Of a DNA stretch of 28,243 bases, positions 8,267 through 15,962 are shown one piece after another; the first letter of the stretch is position 1, and the number at the start of each line of letters is the position of its first letter. The notes below the pieces were generated by a model. The model did no database searches, was not told where the DNA came from, and worked only from the letters and a program-made list of their open reading frames with translations. Both the position numbers and the translations under genes were made by a program. Source of the stretch: Anaerolineales bacterium (lineage in GTDB: Bacteria; Chloroflexota; Anaerolineae; Anaerolineales; JABWBV01); assembly GCA_020634875.1 (NCBI GenBank), contig JACKAX010000038.1, positions 1-28,243 on the forward strand, read 5' to 3'.

Positions 8267-8665
8267 CTAATCTAAAATGGCGTCAATCAAATCTACCAGC
8301 CCTTCGTCGCGGCCTTTGACAAAATAGTCACGGGCACCGCGTGCGATGGCGTCTTTCGCTTTGGCAACTTCATCGTAAGCGGTCAGGATGATGACTGGTA
8401 AACCAGGTTGTTTTTCCACCAGGCGGCTGAGCAATTCTAGTCCTGCGCCGTCTTGAGGCTGGGCGTTAAAACCAGGCATGTTCAGATCCAGCAAGGCCAA
8501 TTCAAAGGGTTGGGTTGAGCCATGAGCGGCTTCAAAAACATCTAACCCTTCGATGCAACTTGCGGCTACGGCTACGTCAAAGCCCAGACGTACCAGCGTT
8601 TTTTGCATACTACGTCGGATCATCGGCTCATCGTCTACGAGAAGAATTTTATGTTGATGGTGCAT
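8267..8665 (-). CDS. Single-domain response regulator (CheY-like receiver)
   Basis: A 132-residue stand-alone receiver. It shows the acidic pair D11/D12 (LVDDE), the phospho-acceptor D60 in LLDLNMPG, T95 (IILTAYD) and K117 (YFVKG). Between NMPG and the next helix there is a loop about eight residues longer than usual (FNAQPQDGAG). There is no DNA-binding or enzymatic output domain, so it probably acts by protein contact or as a phosphate shuttle. It lies between two paralogous GAF kinases in one operon, with AAGGAG upstream of its ATG, and is the natural partner of both. Confidence 0.92.
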   Translation of the reverse strand: MHHQHKILLVDDEPMIRRSMQKTLVRLGFDVAVAASCIEGLDVFEAAHGSTQPFELALLDLNMPGFNAQPQDGAGLELLSRLVEKQPGLPVIILTAYDEVAKAKDAIARGARDYFVKGRDEGLVDLIDAILD

Positions 8666-8727
8666 GAAAGCTCCTTAAGCGGTGGTTTATTAGTTTGTTA
8701 GGTGCGAAGTTGGCAGGTCGCAGAAAG

Positions 8728-10629
8728 TTAACTATCGCTAAAGACAGTCGGTAAAAGGACGATAAATTTTGCACCTTTGCCGGGCACACTTTCAGCCCAA
8801 ATTTTACCGCCAGTTTGCCGGACAATTTCCATACAGGCTGCTAGCCCCAGGCCGGTACCGCCCTGCCCGCCTTTGGTGGTAAAAAACGAGACCCAAATCT
8901 TTTCCAACAAATCAGGCGGAATCCCTGGCCCGTTATCTTCGACCTCAATACGAAGCAGTTCAGGTTCCGGTAAAGAGGCTCGCACCCAAATATGGGGGGT
9001 TTCCTGGCCTCGTAGGGCTTCCCACGCGTTTTTGATCAGGTTTCCGAATACGTTATCCAGTTGGCGTGCATCAGCACGCACAGGTGGCAGATCAGGCCCA
9101 AAGTCACTAACGATGATCCCTGCGGGGAGTCCCATACCATTGATCGTTCCCCGCAAAACCAGGGCCATGTTCAGGTCTTCAAGGTGTGGCTTGCGGGCTG
9201 GGCCGATCAGGTCTTCTTTTATGTCAAGAATTTTACGGGCACTTTGTTCGATAATGTGCAAATCTTCGAGGGTAGATTCGAGATCGCCCAGGAAGATGAA
9301 CGCGTTGGGCGAAAGTTCGGAAAGTTTCCTGGTTTGCGCGGGGAGGTCAAGACCTAGGCCAGGTGCGGCTGCAAGCATATTTTGCACTACTTCCCAGAAG
9401 GGATGTGCCTCCCGTCCGGCATCGGGCAACCCGAACAGGGTTTGGATCATCGCCAGGAGGTTAGTGAAATCCTCGCACACCCGCCCGGCGCTGGCAGGGA
9501 TGGGCGCGGCTTTATTGCCAACCCAGTGGATTGCTTCGCCGGTTGCGGTGGCGATGGCTTCGAAAGTTTTGGTACGAAGCAGTTCTTGCGTGGCAGCATC
9601 CAGATCGCGCATGAGTTGGGCGTTATTGATGGCAACGGCGATCTGATCGGCGAGGGTTTGCAGGGCTGTGCTATCGTCGTCCGAGAAGGAGTTGGGGATA
9701 TCGCTCTGAACAGACAGGGCGCCGAAGATCGTATCTTTGAAAATCAACGGTAGAACCATCTCCGAGGCAGTTTTGGGGAGATAATCGTGCCGAAGAAAAG
9801 AGGTTTCTTCCTCCACATCTAAGGCGATGCGCGCCTTACGATCCGCGACGACAATCCCAACCATGGAACCAAACCCAACCGGAACACGGAACCCTTCGGC
9901 CTTCAGAGCTGCGCCCGCGGCCCCGTACCCCGCACGGAGTTCTACCCATTCATGGTTCGCGTCCAGTAGAAAAATCCCCGCGAAGTAGAAGCCAAACTCA
10001 TCACAAATGACGCTGACGGTGTCGTTGAGCAAGGGATCGAGATTGAGAATGGAGGTAATGTTGTGGCTCACCCGTGCGGAGGCTTCGAGCAGGCGTTGGC
10101 GACGTTGGAGCAGGGCAATAATCTGCCGATTTTGTTCGAGGAGATAGTCGTTCCGAGCAGCGACTTCGGTGAGTTCCCGAATTTTTGTCTCCAGGCGTTC
10201 AACCAAGTCGGCCTGGTAAGCCCGGAATTCTGCGGTGGATTCGTCGAGATCATCCCTGCGCCCGCCGAGGAATTCTGCGATAGTGTCGGAGAAGGTGTCA
10301 GGGTCAATCGGTTTGTTAAGATAGCCCGCACATCCGGCGATGAGGGCACGTTCCCGCCCACCAGAGGAGGTGTCGGCAGTGAGGGCGACGAGGGGAGTTT
10401 CGGGGAAGAGGGTTTTGAGACGAGTGGCAACTTCGTGTCCACTCATACCAGGGAGGTTGACATCTATGAGGATGAGGTCGGGGTTGGTATGGCGGGCAAG
10501 TTCGATACCACTGAGGGGATCGGCAGCCTCAAGAATGATATATTCTTGCCCCAGCAAGCGCGAAACTAGTTGGCGGGAGGCGGGGGTATCCTCGATGTAA
10601 AGGATTTTAGGGCGGAATTTCACGTTCAT
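8728..10629 (-). CDS. Hybrid sensor kinase: receiver-coiled coil-GAF-HATPase
   Basis: A 633-residue soluble protein. The N-terminal receiver (about 8-122) has E13/D14, phospho-acceptor D56 (ILIDVNLPG), T84 and K106. A coiled coil follows (about 133-185), then a GAF domain (about 186-340), a DHp-like region with HWVGNKAAPI (H368), about 65-70 extra residues before the second helix compared with its neighbour kinase, and a HATPase with N534, DNGPG (565-569) and TGLGL. The receiver-first order resembles kinases that are themselves phosphorylated by another kinase. It is first in the three-gene signalling unit. A TAAAAT -10 box 9 bases before the ATG suggests a near-leaderless transcript. No transmembrane helices are seen, so the signal is cytoplasmic. 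Confidence 0.88.
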   Translation of the reverse strand: MNVKFRPKILYIEDTPASRQLVSRLLGQEYIILEAADPLSGIELARHTNPDLILIDVNLPGMSGHEVATRLKTLFPETPLVALTADTSSGGRERALIAGCAGYLNKPIDPDTFSDTIAEFLGGRRDDLDESTAEFRAYQADLVERLETKIRELTEVAARNDYLLEQNRQIIALLQRRQRLLEASARVSHNITSILNLDPLLNDTVSVICDEFGFYFAGIFLLDANHEWVELRAGYGAAGAALKAEGFRVPVGFGSMVGIVVADRKARIALDVEEETSFLRHDYLPKTASEMVLPLIFKDTIFGALSVQSDIPNSFSDDDSTALQTLADQIAVAINNAQLMRDLDAATQELLRTKTFEAIATATGEAIHWVGNKAAPIPASAGRVCEDFTNLLAMIQTLFGLPDAGREAHPFWEVVQNMLAAAPGLGLDLPAQTRKLSELSPNAFIFLGDLESTLEDLHIIEQSARKILDIKEDLIGPARKPHLEDLNMALVLRGTINGMGLPAGIIVSDFGPDLPPVRADARQLDNVFGNLIKNAWEALRGQETPHIWVRASLPEPELLRIEVEDNGPGIPPDLLEKIWVSFFTTKGGQGGTGLGLAACMEIVRQTGGKIWAESVPGKGAKFIVLLPTVFSDS

Positions 10630-10638
10630 GCGCCCCTA

Positions 10639-10644
10639 ATTTTA
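10639..10644 (-). promoter_or_regulatory. Probable -10 box of the kinase operon
   Basis: Minus-strand TAAAAT, preceded directly by TG, lies 9 bases before the ATG at 10629. A short G-rich stretch (AGGGG) is too close to the start to be a normal Shine-Dalgarno. The -35 is not recognisable. Confidence 0.3.
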
Positions 10645-10671
10645 CACTGGAATTTACGGGAAGGATGAGAG

Positions 10672-11175
10672 TTACCGGGTCGTCTGGTTGGGGGACAGGG
10701 GAGTGTGGCAGTACGAGCACTCGGCGTGGGTTTCGTCGTGCCAGATCGCTTCGGCAGGGGTGAGGGGGGCACCGCACGCGGGACAGCGGGTAGGAAGCCA
10801 GAGACGGGAGGCGGCAAGGGTGGAGGGGGGCGGGAACGGGGGGGTGGGTTCGGGGGATGCTTCGTAGGATGGCTGGGACTCTTCGGAGCCAGGAGAGGGG
10901 GGTTCCGGGGCAAGGAAGGCGATTTGGGGGTTGCGTTCGGGGAAGAGAGTTCCGGCAAGGATGCTCAACCCAACGAGGAAAAGGATACCCGGCCACCAAA
11001 AATCGAATATAGCGAGAACACCAATGCCAAACAGCCAGAGCGCTCCCTGGAGGGAGCCAGAGACGAGGACGCTCGTTCCGATGACGAACATGATGCCCGG
11101 CCACCAGGTGTTCGTGAGGGCGAGGATGCCGATGCCGATAAGCCAGACGCCGGTTTGGAGGTTGTTTTTGTTCAT
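10672..11175 (-). CDS. Membrane protein with duplicated two-helix unit and C-terminal zinc ribbon
   Basis: A 167-residue protein if started at the ATG at 11175, one base after the upstream gene's stop (TAGCATG). The frame stays open further upstream, but that part overlaps the neighbour and is Pro/Arg-rich noise. The N-terminal half holds two near-repeats, WLIGIGILALTNTWWPGI and WLFGIGVLAIFDFWWPGI, each followed by a hydrophobic stretch. They resemble the short membrane domains of LiaF/PspC-like proteins (DUF5668 type). A Pro/Ser/Glu-rich linker leads to a C-terminal zinc ribbon, CPACG then CSYCH. The function is unknown. It is the second gene of a pair whose products both end in similar ribbons. 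Confidence 0.65.
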   Translation of the reverse strand: MNKNNLQTGVWLIGIGILALTNTWWPGIMFVIGTSVLVSGSLQGALWLFGIGVLAIFDFWWPGILFLVGLSILAGTLFPERNPQIAFLAPEPPSPGSEESQPSYEASPEPTPPFPPPSTLAASRLWLPTRCPACGAPLTPAEAIWHDETHAECSYCHTPLSPNQTTR

Positions 11176-11176
11176 G

Positions 11177-11587
11177 CTATTTGAGATTTGTGCCACAATA
11201 ACCGCAGTGAGGCGTGTTGGTGCGCCAGTCAAGGGTGGTGGCATCAATGGGACCACCACAGGCAGGGCAGGCGGCGGGAAGGCCAACAGTACTCCGAGAG
11301 GCTTGGGGGGTGGGGCGCGGCGCGGGGTTTCGCGAGGGGTGGGAAGGGATCGGTTGGGGAGTCTGCCATTGAGGGGGGATGGGGTTATGGATCGGTTCCC
11401 AATCCCGGTTATTCGTCCATTTGCGGCCCGCGTCAGAGAGCGACCATACAAGGGGTCCCACAAGCCAGATCAGGAAGAAGGGGAAAAGCCAGGCGAAGAA
11501 ACCGGCTTTGCCTGAGAAGAGGAAAAATAGGATAAAGATGATCCAGAAGGGGAAGAAAGTGCGTCTTCGGTAACGTCTGCGGAACAT
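11177..11587 (-). CDS. Small membrane protein with C-terminal zinc ribbon
   Basis: A 136-residue protein from the ATG at 11587, which has GGAG 7-8 bases upstream. The frame is open beyond this, but that part is Pro/Ser-rich antisense-like sequence running into the next gene. It begins with basic MFRRRYRRR, then two hydrophobic segments (about residues 10-26 and 29-50), a Pro-rich linker and a CPACG...CGYCG zinc ribbon at the C-terminus. Linker and ribbon match the layout of the downstream gene product, so the two may form a complex or be diverged paralogues. No known family was recognised. The ribbon could bind a protein partner or nucleic acid at the inner membrane face. Confidence 0.62.
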   Translation of the reverse strand: MFRRRYRRRTFFPFWIIFILFFLFSGKAGFFAWLFPFFLIWLVGPLVWSLSDAGRKWTNNRDWEPIHNPIPPQWQTPQPIPSHPSRNPAPRPTPQASRSTVGLPAACPACGGPIDATTLDWRTNTPHCGYCGTNLK

Positions 11588-11717
11588 GAGAGGCTCCAAG
11601 GGCTTCAGACTGTATATTGTGTATTCCGTATTGGGAAATGTACGGAGGAAGAAGGGATTACTTCTGTTTACGAGGGTTTGGAGCAAGGGTTGCGTGCGAG
11701 GTTGGTTCGAGGTTGGT

Positions 11718-12656
11718 TCAGGGAAAAGGCAAGGAGGTGACGCGGGCCGGGATGGGCGCGGAGGCGGAGCCAGATTCGGTTTGGACGGTGACGGGGGTGC
11801 CGGGTTCGTGGTAGGGGCGTTTGAGGATGGCGAGGGCGATAGGGCCGAAGTCCGGGGAGAGGACGGCGGAGGTGATAGTTCCGGCGGGTTTGTCTTCGGC
11901 GAGGACGGTTGCGCCGGAGTGGGCGGGTACATCCAGTTTGAGGCCGACGAGGTGGCGGGTGATTTTGTCGTAGGTAACCTGGCGGGCGAGGATTTCCTGG
12001 CCGGTGTAACAGCCTTTGGTGGTGCTGACCCAGGTGTCGAGGTTGGTTTCGTGCGGGGTGTAGTCTTCGGTAAGTTCGTGGCCCGCGGCGGGGAGGCCGG
12101 CTTCGATGCGGTGGATTTCGTAGGCTTCGGGGGTGAGGGGGGGGATGCCAGAATTTTGGAGATGTTCGAGGAGAGGTGCGCCTGCGGGGGCGATGATCCG
12201 GTAGCTGACGCCGATGAGGCCGGGTTGGCCTAGCGCGCGGACAGGGTGGCCCGCGAGGGTTCCGGGGGTAGTGGCTTCGAGGACGGGGGGTTCAAGGCCC
12301 TGATCACTCAGCCATTGTCCGGCGGTGGTTCCTTCCAGGTCTACGATGAGGGTGTCTGCACTGGCGTCGGTGAGGGTGATGTGGTCATTGGAGAAGATGC
12401 GGCGGCGGAGGTAGGGGTAGGTGGCGGAGTGAAGGGGGAGGAGGTGGAGGGTTTCTTCTTCTTGATAAAGTTGGAGCACATCGAGGATGCGGGCGGTGGG
12501 GCTGGTGAGGACGGTGGTGACAGCGGCGTGCGCGGCGCGGGTGAGGGTGGTTACGTCGTTGGTAGTTTGGCGTTGGAGGAAGGCGAAGCGGTCCGGGCCG
12601 GTGAGGTGGAGATGGGCGAGGGAGGGGAGGTGGTAAGAGAGGGGAAGGAGGGGCAT
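11718..12656 (-). CDS. ygfZ: YgfZ/GcvT-like folate-binding protein for Fe-S cluster proteins
   Basis: A 312-residue protein with the YgfZ signature KGCYTGQE (214-221), including C216, followed by ILARQVTYDK. The N-terminus, LTGPDRFAFLQRQTTNDV, is the GcvT/YgfZ tetrahydrofolate-binding fold, and YEIHRIEAGLPAAGHELTEDYTPHE matches the conserved central segment. In E. coli YgfZ supports Fe-S cluster enzymes, including MiaB; it is not a glycine-cleavage enzyme. No glycine cleavage genes are nearby, which agrees. The coding strand is very C-rich, leaving a strongly G-rich top strand. It starts 29 bases after tryptophanase but has its own perfect extended -10, so it is probably transcribed separately and leaderless. 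Confidence 0.87.
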   Translation of the reverse strand: MPLLPLSYHLPSLAHLHLTGPDRFAFLQRQTTNDVTTLTRAAHAAVTTVLTSPTARILDVLQLYQEEETLHLLPLHSATYPYLRRRIFSNDHITLTDASADTLIVDLEGTTAGQWLSDQGLEPPVLEATTPGTLAGHPVRALGQPGLIGVSYRIIAPAGAPLLEHLQNSGIPPLTPEAYEIHRIEAGLPAAGHELTEDYTPHETNLDTWVSTTKGCYTGQEILARQVTYDKITRHLVGLKLDVPAHSGATVLAEDKPAGTITSAVLSPDFGPIALAILKRPYHEPGTPVTVQTESGSASAPIPARVTSLPFP

Positions 12657-12662
12657 AATAGG

Positions 12663-12671
12663 ATTATATCA
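12663..12671 (-). promoter_or_regulatory. Perfect extended -10 promoter, leaderless ygfZ start
   Basis: Minus-strand TGATATAAT exactly matches TGnTATAAT and ends 6 bases before the ATG at 12656, so transcription should begin at about the start codon. No Shine-Dalgarno is present in the gap. Confidence 0.6.
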
Positions 12672-12685
12672 AGTGGGATGAAATT

Positions 12686-14062
12686 CTAACTTCCCACCAT
12701 CTCAAACCGCGCCGTAAAATGCCGCAGTGCAGGAGCCTCCCACACCATCCGCACCCCACGCAGCGAATTCTTGATCTCATTCACATACAAACACACCTCT
12801 GCCAAATAATCCACATGGCTCTGCGTGTACACCCGGCGTGGAAACGCCAACCGCACCAATTCCATTGCCGCGGGGACCTCGCTCCCGTCGGGTTGGCGAC
12901 CGAACATCACCGATCCGATTTCCACGGAGCGCACCCCCCCTTCCAGATACAGTGCGCACGACAATGCCCACGCTGGATACTCGTGTTGGGGTATGTGAGG
13001 AAGCATCCCCTTCGCATCGATGTAAATTGCATGCCCGCCTGTCGGCCAGATGATGGGAATTCCCGCGTCGCGCAACTTTTCCCCCAAATACGCTACCGAC
13101 CGTGTCCGATACTGCAAATAATCCTCATGTAAAGCTTCCTGCAATCCTACTGCAATGGCCTCCAGGTCATACCCGGCCAACCCGCCATAGGTTACAAATC
13201 CCTCAGTCAAAATCAACAAATTCTTGCACTGTTGCGCCAGCCCCTCATCTCGCAGCGCCAGGAACCCGCCAATGTTTGCCATCCCATCCTTCTTCGCGCT
13301 CATCGTACAGCCATCGGCATAACTGAACATCTCCTGGGCGATCTCCATCGGTGTCTTGTCTGCGTACCCGTCCTCCCGCTGTTTGATAAACCAGGCATTC
13401 TCGGCAAAGCGGCAGGCATCTAAAAAAAGCGGGACTCTGTGCCGCGTACACACCTCCCGTACCGCGCGAATATTTGCCATACTCACGGGTTGCCCACCTC
13501 CTGAATTATTCGTGACTGTAATCATTACCATTGGAATTTTGCCCGGATGTTCCTTAAATGTCTGCTCCAACGCCACCACATCCACATTCCCTTTAAACGG
13601 GTGATATACACCCGGTTCGTGGGCCTCGTGGATGGGAATATCTAACGCCCGCGCCCCTCGCGCCTCGATATTCGCCCGTGTGGTATCAAAATGTGTATTA
13701 TTCGGAACCACATCCCCGTGAATCAGCGCACTCCCAAAAAGAATCCGCTCCGCCGCCCGGCCTTGATGCGTGGGGATCACAAACGGCATCCCGGTAATCT
13801 CTTGCACCGAGGCCTCAAACTTGTAAAACGACTTCGCCCCAGCATAACTCTCATCCCCTAACATCATCCCTGCCCACTGCTGGGACGACATCGCCCCTGT
13901 TCCTGAATCCGTCAACAAATCGATCAACACATCTTCCGCCTTGAGCAGGAACAAGTTGTAATGCGCCGCCTCTAACGCGGCCACCCGCTCTACCCGCGTC
14001 GTCTGCCGGATCGGCTCCACTGTCTTAATCCGAAAAGGTTCGATTATCGTTTTGAATTGCAT
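12686..14062 (-). CDS. tnaA: Tryptophanase (tryptophan indole-lyase)
   Basis: A 458-residue PLP enzyme of the tryptophanase/tyrosine phenol-lyase family. The PLP lysine lies in SAKKDGMANIGG. Two positions favour tryptophanase: VEIGS near the C-terminus, where phenol-lyases have MERG with the phenol-binding arginine, and LRHFTA, where phenol-lyases have LRFFTA. The reaction is L-Trp to indole, pyruvate and ammonia, in the cytoplasm. ATG 14062 is chosen because CAGGAG lies 7-8 bases upstream; an upstream TTG in frame adds MPRLFFFRSLK and is less likely. A TATAAT box and an attenuator-like hairpin precede it. No tnaB permease or Trp-containing tnaC leader was found. Confidence 0.92.
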   Translation of the reverse strand: MQFKTIIEPFRIKTVEPIRQTTRVERVAALEAAHYNLFLLKAEDVLIDLLTDSGTGAMSSQQWAGMMLGDESYAGAKSFYKFEASVQEITGMPFVIPTHQGRAAERILFGSALIHGDVVPNNTHFDTTRANIEARGARALDIPIHEAHEPGVYHPFKGNVDVVALEQTFKEHPGKIPMVMITVTNNSGGGQPVSMANIRAVREVCTRHRVPLFLDACRFAENAWFIKQREDGYADKTPMEIAQEMFSYADGCTMSAKKDGMANIGGFLALRDEGLAQQCKNLLILTEGFVTYGGLAGYDLEAIAVGLQEALHEDYLQYRTRSVAYLGEKLRDAGIPIIWPTGGHAIYIDAKGMLPHIPQHEYPAWALSCALYLEGGVRSVEIGSVMFGRQPDGSEVPAAMELVRLAFPRRVYTQSHVDYLAEVCLYVNEIKNSLRGVRMVWEAPALRHFTARFEMVGS

Positions 14063-14087
14063 TTTTAAACTCCTGAAGAAAAATAAA

Positions 14088-14120
14088 CGCGGCAACCCCG
14101 CGGGTAATCATCCCGGTCAT
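14088..14120 (-). promoter_or_regulatory. Attenuator-like leader of tnaA: hairpin, U-tract and competing stem
   Basis: On the minus strand CGCGG (loop GGTTG) CCGCG (14102-14088) is followed by TTTATTTTTC and then by CAGGAG and the tnaA start. A second stem (CGGG/CCCG, 14115-14101) shares bases with the first, so the two exclude each other. A 31-codon ORF starting at 14120 runs through both stems and ends inside tnaA in another frame; it encodes no tryptophan. The stems are short. Confidence 0.35.
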
Positions 14121-14132
14121 TCAGCCCTTTTC

Positions 14133-14138
14133 ATTATA
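14133..14138 (-). promoter_or_regulatory. -10 box (TATAAT) of tnaA
   Basis: A perfect minus-strand TATAAT lies about 70 bases before the tnaA ATG. The predicted transcript would carry a ~60-base leader holding the hairpin at 14088-14102. No good -35 is seen at 16-18 bases. Confidence 0.45.
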
Positions 14139-14441
14139 CCTTGCCCTCTTTACTCTTCTTTCCCAGGTTCTCCACTTTTTTTTACTTCCCTTCCCCATGA
14201 CCAATCTCCTACTCACTTTCCGTCTCACATCAACAACCTATCTTAACCACATCCGTAAACCCTACATCCTCCACATTTTCCCTTCGCGCATCCTCTCCTT
14301 ATAATATTTCTGTCCCTATACTCCATGACTAATACGTGATGGAACCTCAATTTCAATGCTATCCCCCCGCTATGGAAAACCAGGCGAATCATGATATTAT
14401 GCCTGTCCAATCTTTTTTTAATCTATAAATGGAGAAAAAAC
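14139..14441. other. Intergenic region between tnaA and the lipoprotein gene
   Basis: The region between the divergent genes is pyrimidine-rich on the top strand from about 14140 to 14330. No gene was found. TATAAT at 14300-14305 and ATATTAT near 14394 are possible plus-strand -10 boxes for the lipoprotein gene but lack good -35 partners. Confidence 0.4.
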
Positions 14442-15854
14442 ATGCCCCAAAAACATCGAATCCGTATGACTTTTCTATCCATCCTGGCCACTGTCATCAT
14501 CTTTGCCTGCCAGGTTGGATCAGCTCCTACGCCAACCCCAGCGCCCACTAATACCCCCATTCCCACCAATACTGCTGTACCCACCAATACCCCTGAACCC
14601 ACGGCAGTCCCCACCGAAACACCCGCGGAAGCCCCTACCGAAGCTGTTAATGAACCGACGGGTGACATCATTTCCATTGACCAGGTACATGGCTATTATG
14701 ACATCTATGACACCCTCAACGTCGCCGGGCTAGTCACCAACAACACCTCCCGCTCCGTAGATAACCTCGAAATTGAAGTGGAAATCTTTGACGCCAATAA
14801 CACCTCCCTCTACAAAGACACCGTCTACGCCGACCTATACTCTCTTGCTCCGGGCGAAACCAGCCCCTTCTCCCTGTACGTGTTTGACGACCTCCCTGAT
14901 GCCGATAATTTCGTCGCCACCGTTGTCGGCAATAGCGTCACTGACCTCGAACGCGCGACCGTTGACGTCTCTAACAGCCTCATGACGTTCGATGATGATG
15001 GGAGTGTTCACCTCACCGGCGAACTCATCAACAACACCGATCAGCCCATTCTCATCAACTCCCTCGCAGGTGCAGTCTTCAACACCAATAGCGAACTTGT
15101 CCTCGCCGAATCTTACAACGTTATGGTGCGCTACCTCGACCCCGGCGACACCGGCCCCTTCCGCATCACCATCACCGGCCCTCGCGCAGGCACCGCTGAC
15201 CTTGCCAACTTCCAACTCTACTTTGATGCTGAAGTCACCGATCCTATTGATCCTTTCAACGTTACTGTTTCTGATGCCGTCAACTACATTGATGATTTCG
15301 ACTCGCTCCACCTTGTCGGGCAGGTTACAAACAATGGCAATCAGGTTTTGAACATTTACCTCGTCGCAGGCCTATATGATGAAGCCGGGAACGTCATTGA
15401 CGCCGCCAGCCTCACAGTGCCCTTCAGCGCCCTCAAACCCGGCGAATTCTCCCCTTACGATTTCGATTATTGGGGCCTGGTTGATAACACCGCCGGAATG
15501 CTGGATGCCGCCAAAGAATACACCGTCCAGGTAGATGGCTGGTGGACATACGAAACTTCCACCGAAACCATCGAAATGACCACAGCCAATGATGACAACA
15601 ACTTTGATAGTTTCGGCGGCACCTTTACCGGGCAGGTCGTCAACAATACCGGCGGTCCCATTGGAAGTGCTACTGTCGTCGTCTATCTCGTCAGCAAAGA
15701 AACTGGTGCCATCGTTGCCACTGCCGATACTTATCTGTATGAAGAAATCGCTGACGGTGCCTCGCTCGAGTACACGGTTTACCTCTACCCCGAAAAAGGC
15801 CTGGATGTCAATTCGGTCGAATACTATATCATCGTCAAAGGCCAACGGCCTTAA
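14442..15854 (+). CDS. Lipoprotein with Thr/Pro stalk and four FxLYD-like repeats
   Basis: A 470-residue protein from ATG 14442, supported by GGAG 8 bases upstream; the frame opens 51 bases earlier without a ribosome site. A basic, hydrophobic N-terminus ends in the lipobox-like IIFAC (C23). A stalk (about 28-72) of TPTPAPTNTPIPTNT-type repeats follows, then four similar beta-sandwich units (about 83-148, 182-245, 281-344, 386-450). Each has a VxGxVxNN motif, a VxVxVxxxD strand and L(A/D/K)PGexxPF, as in FxLYD/DUF3426-type domains. It should be lipid-anchored outside the membrane with a mainly structural or adhesive role. The ligand is unknown. A perfect terminator follows. Confidence 0.78.
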   Translation: MPQKHRIRMTFLSILATVIIFACQVGSAPTPTPAPTNTPIPTNTAVPTNTPEPTAVPTETPAEAPTEAVNEPTGDIISIDQVHGYYDIYDTLNVAGLVTNNTSRSVDNLEIEVEIFDANNTSLYKDTVYADLYSLAPGETSPFSLYVFDDLPDADNFVATVVGNSVTDLERATVDVSNSLMTFDDDGSVHLTGELINNTDQPILINSLAGAVFNTNSELVLAESYNVMVRYLDPGDTGPFRITITGPRAGTADLANFQLYFDAEVTDPIDPFNVTVSDAVNYIDDFDSLHLVGQVTNNGNQVLNIYLVAGLYDEAGNVIDAASLTVPFSALKPGEFSPYDFDYWGLVDNTAGMLDAAKEYTVQVDGWWTYETSTETIEMTTANDDNNFDSFGGTFTGQVVNNTGGPIGSATVVVYLVSKETGAIVATADTYLYEEIADGASLEYTVYLYPEKGLDVNSVEYYIIVKGQRP

Positions 15855-15916
15855 TCATCCCCCGAGGAAAGGGAACTGCAAACCCCAATACTTGTAACAC
15901 CCTGACTCAACTTAAA

Positions 15917-15950
15917 CAAAAAGGAGTGGCTTTTGGGCCACTCCTTTTTG
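15917..15950. terminator. Bidirectional intrinsic terminator (lipoprotein / SWIM gene)
   Basis: A perfect 14-bp inverted repeat, CAAAAAGGAGTGGC / GCCACTCCTTTTTG, with a 6-base loop lies between two convergent genes. A and T runs allow function in both directions. Confidence 0.93.
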
Positions 15951-15962
15951 TATTCAATTTTA

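Noticed and set aside
10063..10569. Plus-strand frame opposite the receiver and GAF region
   Set aside because: It is a shadow frame over a clear REC-GAF coding sequence with no motif of its own.
11176..11463. N-terminal extension of the 10672 gene
   Set aside because: The extension overlaps the upstream zinc-ribbon gene in another frame and is Pro/Arg-rich; the ATG at 11175 lies one base after the upstream stop.
11586..12689. Two long plus-strand frames opposite ygfZ
   Set aside because: The products are Gly/Glu/Val-rich low-complexity sequence caused by the C-rich ygfZ coding strand; ygfZ itself has a clear signature.
12686..14062. Tyrosine phenol-lyase instead of tryptophanase
   Set aside because: VEIGS and LRHFTA carry the tryptophanase residues where phenol-lyases have MERG and LRFFTA.
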